A stretch of 10,710 nt of DNA from Alphaproteobacteria bacterium (lineage in GTDB: Bacteria; Pseudomonadota; Alphaproteobacteria; VGEJ01): assembly GCA_016869335.1 (NCBI GenBank), contig VGEJ01000060.1, positions 1-10,710 of the forward strand, written 5' to 3'. The stretch's first letter is position 1. Every line of letters begins with the position of its first letter. Positions 6,586 through 10,710 of the stretch are shown one piece after another. Position numbers and translations under genes: made by a program. The notes beneath the pieces were generated by a model. It was not told the origin of the DNA, ran no database searches, and saw nothing but the letters and a program-made list of their open reading frames with translations.

Positions 6586-8015
6586 TCGAGTGCAGTGAAG
6601 CGGCTGAACTCCTGCTGGGGCAGGCGGGACTCGACGATGCCCGCGCCGACCGCCTCCTCGGCGAGGCGCTGCGCGGGATGGACGATGGCGAGCTTTACCT
6701 CGAGTACCGCCAGTCCGAGAGCTTCAGCTTCGACGATGGCCGGCTGAAGAGCGCCAGTTTCGACGTTAGCCGTGGCCTCGGATTGCGCGCGGTTGCGGGC
6801 GAGTCGACGGGCTATGCCCATGCCTCGGAGGTGAGCGAGATGGCACTCGGGCGCGCCGCTGCGGCCGTCCGCGCCGTCCGCGAGGGCTACACTGGGACGC
6901 TGGCGCTGCCGCCGCGCGGTACCAACGCGGCGCTCTACCGCCCCGATAATCCGCTCGATGCCATGCCCTTCGCCGCCAAGGTGGCGCTCCTGGCCGAAAT
7001 CGATGCCTACGCCCGCGCCAAGGACCCGCGCGTTCGCCAGGTGTCCGCATCCCTTCTCGGCGAGTGGCAGGTCGTGCATATCCGCCGCCCCGACGCGGCG
7101 CCGGTAAGCGATGTGCGGCCGCTGGTGCGGCTCAACGTGGCGATCGTCGCCGGCGATGGCGCGCGCCAGGAAAGCGGCTCGCACGGTGTCGGCGGGCGCA
7201 CCCTCTACACCGATTTCGTTCGCGCGGGGGCGTGGCAGGCGCAGGTCGACGAGGCGCTGCGCCAGGCGCTCGTCAACCTCGAATCGGAGCCCGCGCCGGC
7301 CGGCGAGATGACGGTGGTGCTGGGCCCGGGTTGGCCCGGCATCCTGCTGCATGAGGCGATCGGGCACGGCCTCGAGGGCGACTTCAACCGCAAGAAGACC
7401 TCGGCCTTCGCCGGCCTGTTGGGCAAGCGGGTCGCCGCCGCCGGCGTCACCGTGATCGATGACGGCACCATCGCCGAACGCCGCGGCTCGCTCACCGTCG
7501 ATGACGAGGGCATGCCGACCTCGCGCACCGTGTTGATCGAGGACGGCGTGCTTGTCGGCTACCTGCAAGATCGCCTCAATGCTCGGCTGATGGGCATGTC
7601 TCCGACCGGCAACGGCCGGCGGCAGTCCTACGCGCACTCTCCCATGCCACGCATGACCAACACGTTCATGCTCGCGGGAGATGTTCCGCCGGCCGACATC
7701 GTGGCGGGGGTTCAGCGCGGCCTCTACGCCGTGAACTTCGGCGGCGGCCAGGTCGACATCACCTCGGGCAAGTTCGTGTTCAGCTGCACCGAGGCCTACC
7801 GCATCGAGGACGGCAAGATCGGCCGCCCGGTCAAGGGCGCCACCCTGATCGGCAATGGCCCCGATGCGCTGACCCGGGTGTCGGCGGTCGGCAACGACTT
7901 GCGGCTCGACTCAGGGGTTGGCACCTGCGGCAAGAACGGTCAGGGCGTACCGGTCGGAGTGGGTCTCCCGACCATCCGCCTCGAGGCGCTCACCGTCGGC
8001 GGCACCCAGGGCTGA
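6582..8015 (+). CDS. tldD: Metalloprotease TldD
   Basis: 477 residues from the ATG at 6582. TldD is the zinc-bearing subunit of the cytoplasmic TldD/TldE (PmbA) protease, which degrades unfolded peptides and, in other bacteria, matures microcin B17 and cleaves CcdA. The active-site HEAIGH (H257, E258, H261) lies in a context ending GLEGD, and the later C449 in GTCGKNGQ is the expected third zinc ligand. Family stretches DDGELYLEYRQSESFSFDDG, RLKSASFDVSRGLGLRAVAG and GYAHASE are present. In-frame ATGs at 6549 and 6558 would add up to 11 residues encoded by the tandem repeat; I prefer 6582 because GAGAGAAG lies just upstream and family members start about there. The gene is divergent from ctaC. 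It ends 10 bp from the convergent deacetylase gene. The partner tldE is not in the window. Confidence 0.95.
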   Translation: MIECSEAAELLLGQAGLDDARADRLLGEALRGMDDGELYLEYRQSESFSFDDGRLKSASFDVSRGLGLRAVAGESTGYAHASEVSEMALGRAAAAVRAVREGYTGTLALPPRGTNAALYRPDNPLDAMPFAAKVALLAEIDAYARAKDPRVRQVSASLLGEWQVVHIRRPDAAPVSDVRPLVRLNVAIVAGDGARQESGSHGVGGRTLYTDFVRAGAWQAQVDEALRQALVNLESEPAPAGEMTVVLGPGWPGILLHEAIGHGLEGDFNRKKTSAFAGLLGKRVAAAGVTVIDDGTIAERRGSLTVDDEGMPTSRTVLIEDGVLVGYLQDRLNARLMGMSPTGNGRRQSYAHSPMPRMTNTFMLAGDVPPADIVAGVQRGLYAVNFGGGQVDITSGKFVFSCTEAYRIEDGKIGRPVKGATLIGNGPDALTRVSAVGNDLRLDSGVGTCGKNGQGVPVGVGLPTIRLEALTVGGTQG

Positions 8016-8025
8016 GCGCGACCGA

Positions 8026-8940
8026 CTAACGCCCGGCGTACGGGTCGGGGATGTCGGTGATCCGGCCGTCCCTGATCGGCAGCGTCTGCACCGACGGTGT
8101 GTAGGTGCCGGCGGCCGCGACCTGCCGGACGTGGGCGGCGATCTCCTCGAGCGGCGCGATCCACACCTCGCCCTTGGCCAGGATGTGCTCGATCATCGTC
8201 GCGATCGCATCGAGTCGCGGGAGGCGCCCCGAGACGAAGCAGTGTCAGGTGCCCTGCCAGAACGTGCGATACGTCCACGCCGCCTCGAACTCGGCGAGGA
8301 ATGCCTCCTTCGCCCGCTCCGGCGCCTCGATCGCCATCATGTAGTCGAGATCGACGTTCTGGACGTAGTGCGACCAATCGTCCATGGCCGCCTGGAGCGG
8401 CAGCTCGATCAGCTCGCGCCCGCCGCGGTCCCGCAGCACGTAGGGCACGTCCTCGCCCATCAGCGAGCTGTCATAGAGGAAGCCGAGATCGGCGAGAATC
8501 GTGGTCGTGTACTTCGAGTAGGCCGCCCACGGCGCGCGGTGGCCGCGCGGCCGCCGGCCACACGCCCGCTCGATGATGGCAGAGGAGAGCTCCGTCCAGT
8601 AGCGCTCGCGCTCTGCGGTGAAGGTGTTGGGCCGCTCGTGCATATAGCCGTGGTGGCCGATCTCATGCCCGCCCTCGACCATGCGCGCGATCGCTTTTGG
8701 GTGCTCCTCGATGCACCAGGCGGGGACGAAGAACGTCTGCCGGATGTCATAGCTCTCGAACAGGCCGCAGATGCGCGCGATCGCAACCTCGGGACCGAAG
8801 CGCAGGTCGGTCATGGTCGTCACGCGGGTGTCGGCGTCGTCGGGGTGCGCGAGATGCAGGACGCTGTCGGCATCGACGTCCCGCGAGAACCCGACGGCGC
8901 AGCGGGGCCCATTCGGCCAGGGCACCGGATTCTCGACCAT
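8026..8940 (-). pseudogene. Polysaccharide deacetylase family protein, interrupted by an in-frame TGA
   Basis: The frame from the ATG at 8940 (AGGGG 5 nt upstream; a GTG at 8946 is also possible) runs 231 codons to TGA at 8245-8247. The same frame then continues without shift for 72 codons to TAG at 8026, encoding HCFVSGRLPRLDAIATMIEH and VWIAPLEEIAAHV, which is the normal C-terminus of this family. One base change from TGG (Trp) would restore about 304 residues. NodB-type features: DVD (21-23, though the preceding TF is replaced by SR), HHGYMH (96-101, metal histidines), RAPW (135-138) and YDSSLMGEDVPY. The C-terminal histidine motif (HCFVSGR) is lost by truncation. These enzymes remove N- or amide-linked groups from saccharides or small amides; the substrate here is unknown. 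Alternatives are a sequencing error or a short functional product. Confidence 0.8.
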
Positions 8941-8985
8941 GTCCACCCCTGCGCGCGCCGTGTCTCGGCCGTCCCCGCGCTGCTA

Positions 8986-9000
8986 CTCTGCCACGCAGAG
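8986..9000. repeat. Perfect palindrome in the deacetylase/amidohydrolase divergent gap
   Basis: CTCTGC-CAC-GCAGAG: 6-bp perfect arms with a 3-bp centre, in the middle of the 94-bp space between the two divergent starts. TACTCT at 8984-8989 could be a plus-strand -10 but I see no good -35. The location fits an operator controlling both genes. A transcription terminator is unlikely because no T-run follows and it precedes a gene start. Confidence 0.35.
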
Positions 9001-9034
9001 GGCGACGCGAACACATCCTTGCCAGAGACCCGAG

Positions 9035-10336
9035 ATGATGAACGGCATGCTGCTCGAGGGCGCAGACCTGATCGATGGCACCGGTGGGCCGGTGGTCCGC
9101 GACGCCATGGTGCTGCTCGCGGGTGATCGCATCCGCTACGCCGGGCCGCGCACCGGGCAGTTCGACGGCGCGGCCATCCGCCGCTGGCAGCTTTCCGGCA
9201 AGACCCTGATCCCGGGCCTGATCGAGGCCCACACCCACGCCGCCTACCCCGCCGACATGCGGGCCTACGTGAAGAACGGAATCACCACGATCCGCTTCGC
9301 CGGGCTCGACCTGGCGACGGTCAGCGCGCTGCGGGAGCGCATCGCGCGGGGCGACATCGTCGGGCCGCGGATCCTCTCGTGCGGCCCGATGATCGATCAG
9401 CCGCCGCCGGCCTATCCCGAATGGAGCGTCGCGGTGCGGACGCCGGCCGAGGCGGCGGCCACCGCCGAACGCCTCATCATCGAGGCGGGGGTCGATGCGC
9501 TCATCGTCACTCAGCGCGTCACTGCGCCGGTGCTGCGGGCCGTGATCGCGGTGGCGCACGCGCACGGGCGCTCCGTCGTCGGACAGACCTGGGCCGTGGA
9601 TGGCAAGGAAGCCGCCGATCTCGGCATCGATGAGCTGCACAACAGTGCCCGCGTCTTCGTCAGCCGCGACTACCCCACCGAGCGACTCCTGCGCTACGAC
9701 AGCATCGCAGAGCGTTTGGCGCTCTCGGGTCGCGCGTGGGCGACGATCGATTGGTCGGCGACGCAGGCGATCCTGGACACCATGGTCGCGCGCGGCGTCC
9801 GCTACTGCGGTATGCAGGTCATCACCCAGTTCCAGGCTGGGGAGGGCGTCGCGGAACTGGAGGCCGATAACGACTTCACGACCCTGTTCGGAGCCAAGGA
9901 ACGCGGGTCCTTCGGCGACTTCATCCGGCTACTGCAAGGGAGCTGGACGGCGGCGGACAAGGCGTGTTGGCGCGTGGCGAACGAGGAGCGCATGGAGTGG
10001 ATGCGGCGCTTCCGCGCGCTCGGCGGCGTGCTGTTGGCGGGCACCGACATGCAGTTCGGCGGCATCATGCTCCATCGCGAGCTCGCCAATCTGGCGGCGC
10101 TCGGCCTCAGTCCGATGGAGGTGATCACGGCCGCCACCGGCGGCAGCGCGCGAGCGCTGCGCCTCGAGGTCGGGACGATCGCGGCCGGGCGTCCCGCCGA
10201 TCTCGTCATCCTGCGCCGCGACCCGCTGCGCGATCTCGCCGCGCTCCGCGACATCACCTGCGTCGTGCGGGGCGGCGCCGTCCTGTGGCGCGAACCACGC
10301 GATGGCCCGGTGCCGCCGCCGGACCCCGCCCGGTGA
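9035..10336 (+). CDS. Amidohydrolase family protein with atypical metal site
   Basis: 433 residues. The N-terminus (MLLEGADLIDGTGGPVVRDA) and C-terminus (GTIAAGRPADLVILRRDPL, then VVRGGAVLW) form the composite beta-sandwich typical of imidazolonepropionase/prolidase-like amidohydrolases; the centre is a TIM barrel. The strand-1 motif EAHTH gives H66 and H68, and GTD gives D338. Where relatives carry the carboxylated lysine (IKV) this protein has LIV (residues 156-158), and where a histidine follows strand 5 it has Q184 in VVGQTW. H202 in ELHNS may serve as another ligand. It may bind one metal or none in the usual way. The ATG pair at 9035/9038 is preceded by GAGACCCGAG; an open frame further upstream overlaps the opposite gene and lacks family resemblance. 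Substrate unknown. It ends 21 bp from convergent gshA. Confidence 0.87.
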   Translation: MMNGMLLEGADLIDGTGGPVVRDAMVLLAGDRIRYAGPRTGQFDGAAIRRWQLSGKTLIPGLIEAHTHAAYPADMRAYVKNGITTIRFAGLDLATVSALRERIARGDIVGPRILSCGPMIDQPPPAYPEWSVAVRTPAEAAATAERLIIEAGVDALIVTQRVTAPVLRAVIAVAHAHGRSVVGQTWAVDGKEAADLGIDELHNSARVFVSRDYPTERLLRYDSIAERLALSGRAWATIDWSATQAILDTMVARGVRYCGMQVITQFQAGEGVAELEADNDFTTLFGAKERGSFGDFIRLLQGSWTAADKACWRVANEERMEWMRRFRALGGVLLAGTDMQFGGIMLHRELANLAALGLSPMEVITAATGGSARALRLEVGTIAAGRPADLVILRRDPLRDLAALRDITCVVRGGAVLWREPRDGPVPPPDPAR

Positions 10337-10357
10337 TGGCGGCCGAGCGAACGGACT

Positions 10358-10710
10358 TTAGTATGCCTTCTCGGTGAACAGCGGATCGACGCTTTCCTGC
10401 CAGCGCCCGTAGTAGGCCTCGATCTGCTCCTCGGCCGGGGTGCGGCCGTACTCGAGAATTGAGAACAGCGCATCAAGGAAGTGTCGCTCATCCTCGCCGT
10501 AGCGGTCGCGCTGGCCGCGGGCCTTGAGGCCGGCGAACGCGATATCGAGCACCTCGCGGGCGAGATCTGCGACGGTGCCGGAGCGGAACGGGGTGTGGAG
10601 CGCGCGGCGCGGGACCTCGACGTGAAGCGCGCGCCGCTCCTCGGCCGTCCAGCCCTTGACCAGATCCCAAGCGGCGTCGAGCGCGGCGCCGTCATAGAGG
10701 AGGCCGGTCC
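10358..10710 (-). CDS. gshA: Glutamate-cysteine ligase, C-terminal part
   Basis: The last 117 codons of a gene entering from the right edge. The fragment reads TGLLYDGAALDAAWDLVKGW, then REVLDIAFAGLKARG, GRTPAEEQIEAYYGRW and ends SVDPLFTEKAY. This is the C-terminus of the plant/alphaproteobacterial class of glutamate-cysteine ligase, the cytoplasmic ATP-dependent enzyme that makes gamma-glutamylcysteine, first step of glutathione synthesis. The RTPAEEQIEAYYGRW and SVDP stretches are strongly family-like. The catalytic domain is outside the window. The stop is TAA at 10358-10360, convergent with and 21 bp from the amidohydrolase; I see no terminator hairpin in that gap. Confidence 0.88.
   Translation of the reverse strand, partial: TGLLYDGAALDAAWDLVKGWTAEERRALHVEVPRRALHTPFRSGTVADLAREVLDIAFAGLKARGQRDRYGEDERHFLDALFSILEYGRTPAEEQIEAYYGRWQESVDPLFTEKAY

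Noticed and set aside
6414..7637. A 407-codon open frame on the minus strand
   Set aside because: It is the shadow of tldD, whose HEAIGH motif and family sequence are unmistakable on the plus strand.
8214..8247. Selenocysteine recoding of the TGA in the deacetylase, because a hairpin (about 9 bp stem with one mismatch, 4-nt loop at 8214-8235) follows the TGA by 9 nt
   Set aside because: The loop lacks the GGUC-type feature of bacterial SECIS elements, no selenoprotein of this type is known to me, and the remembered residue is Trp, not Cys. Hairpins are common in such GC-rich sequence.
8771..9034. A longer amidohydrolase start upstream of 9035
   Set aside because: The extension overlaps the divergent deacetylase coding region, is rich in Arg and Ser, and lies before the normal family N-terminus at MLLEGADLIDGTGG.
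10337..10357. A bidirectional terminator between the amidohydrolase and gshA
   Set aside because: The 21-bp gap has no stem-loop with a T-run on either strand.

Overview
The window is GC-rich (upper 60s percent by eye) and densely packed. It reads as a chromosomal segment of an alphaproteobacterium. The main support is gene order: ctaC-ctaD-ctaB-coxF-ctaG-ctaE-DUF983-surf1 is the classic alphaproteobacterial aa3-type cytochrome c oxidase cluster, and a tldD gene lies beside ctaC. A plant/alphaproteobacterial-type glutamate-cysteine ligase at the right edge agrees. I cannot place it below class level from sequence alone; a Rhodospirillales-like lineage is only a guess.

Region 1 (1-6348, all minus strand) is one long, tightly coupled operon, transcribed right to left. 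It encodes oxidase subunit II (ctaC), subunit I (ctaD), heme O synthase (ctaB), a 39-residue membrane peptide (coxF-like), the copper chaperone Cox11 (ctaG), subunit III (ctaE), a DUF983 zinc-ribbon membrane protein and the heme-insertion factor SURF1. The 5' end of an M32 carboxypeptidase gene then overlaps surf1 by 17 bp and runs off the left edge. Most joints are overlaps or gaps of a few bases, so translational coupling is likely. Together these genes make the three core subunits, heme A precursor, CuB delivery and heme a insertion.

Region 2 (6349-6581) is a divergent control region between ctaC and tldD. It holds weak promoter-like hexamers for both directions, a TCACC-N8-GGTGA inverted repeat, and a perfect 26-bp tandem duplication just before tldD. 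The duplication creates a possible 20-codon leader ORF whose TGA overlaps the tldD ATG.

Region 3 (6582-8015, plus) is tldD, the zinc protease subunit of the TldD/TldE system.

Region 4 (8026-10336) is a divergent pair: a polysaccharide deacetylase-family gene (minus), interrupted in frame by one TGA, and an amidohydrolase-family gene (plus) that lacks two of the usual metal ligands. A 15-bp perfect hairpin/palindrome sits in the 94-bp space between them. The true substrates of both are unknown.

Region 5 (10358-10710, minus) is the C-terminal end of glutamate-cysteine ligase (gshA), cut by the right edge.

Most of the window is ordinary core metabolism. I did not find a convincing undescribed system. 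The items most worth checking are the nonsense codon in the deacetylase, the tandem repeat with leader ORF before tldD, and the atypical amidohydrolase.
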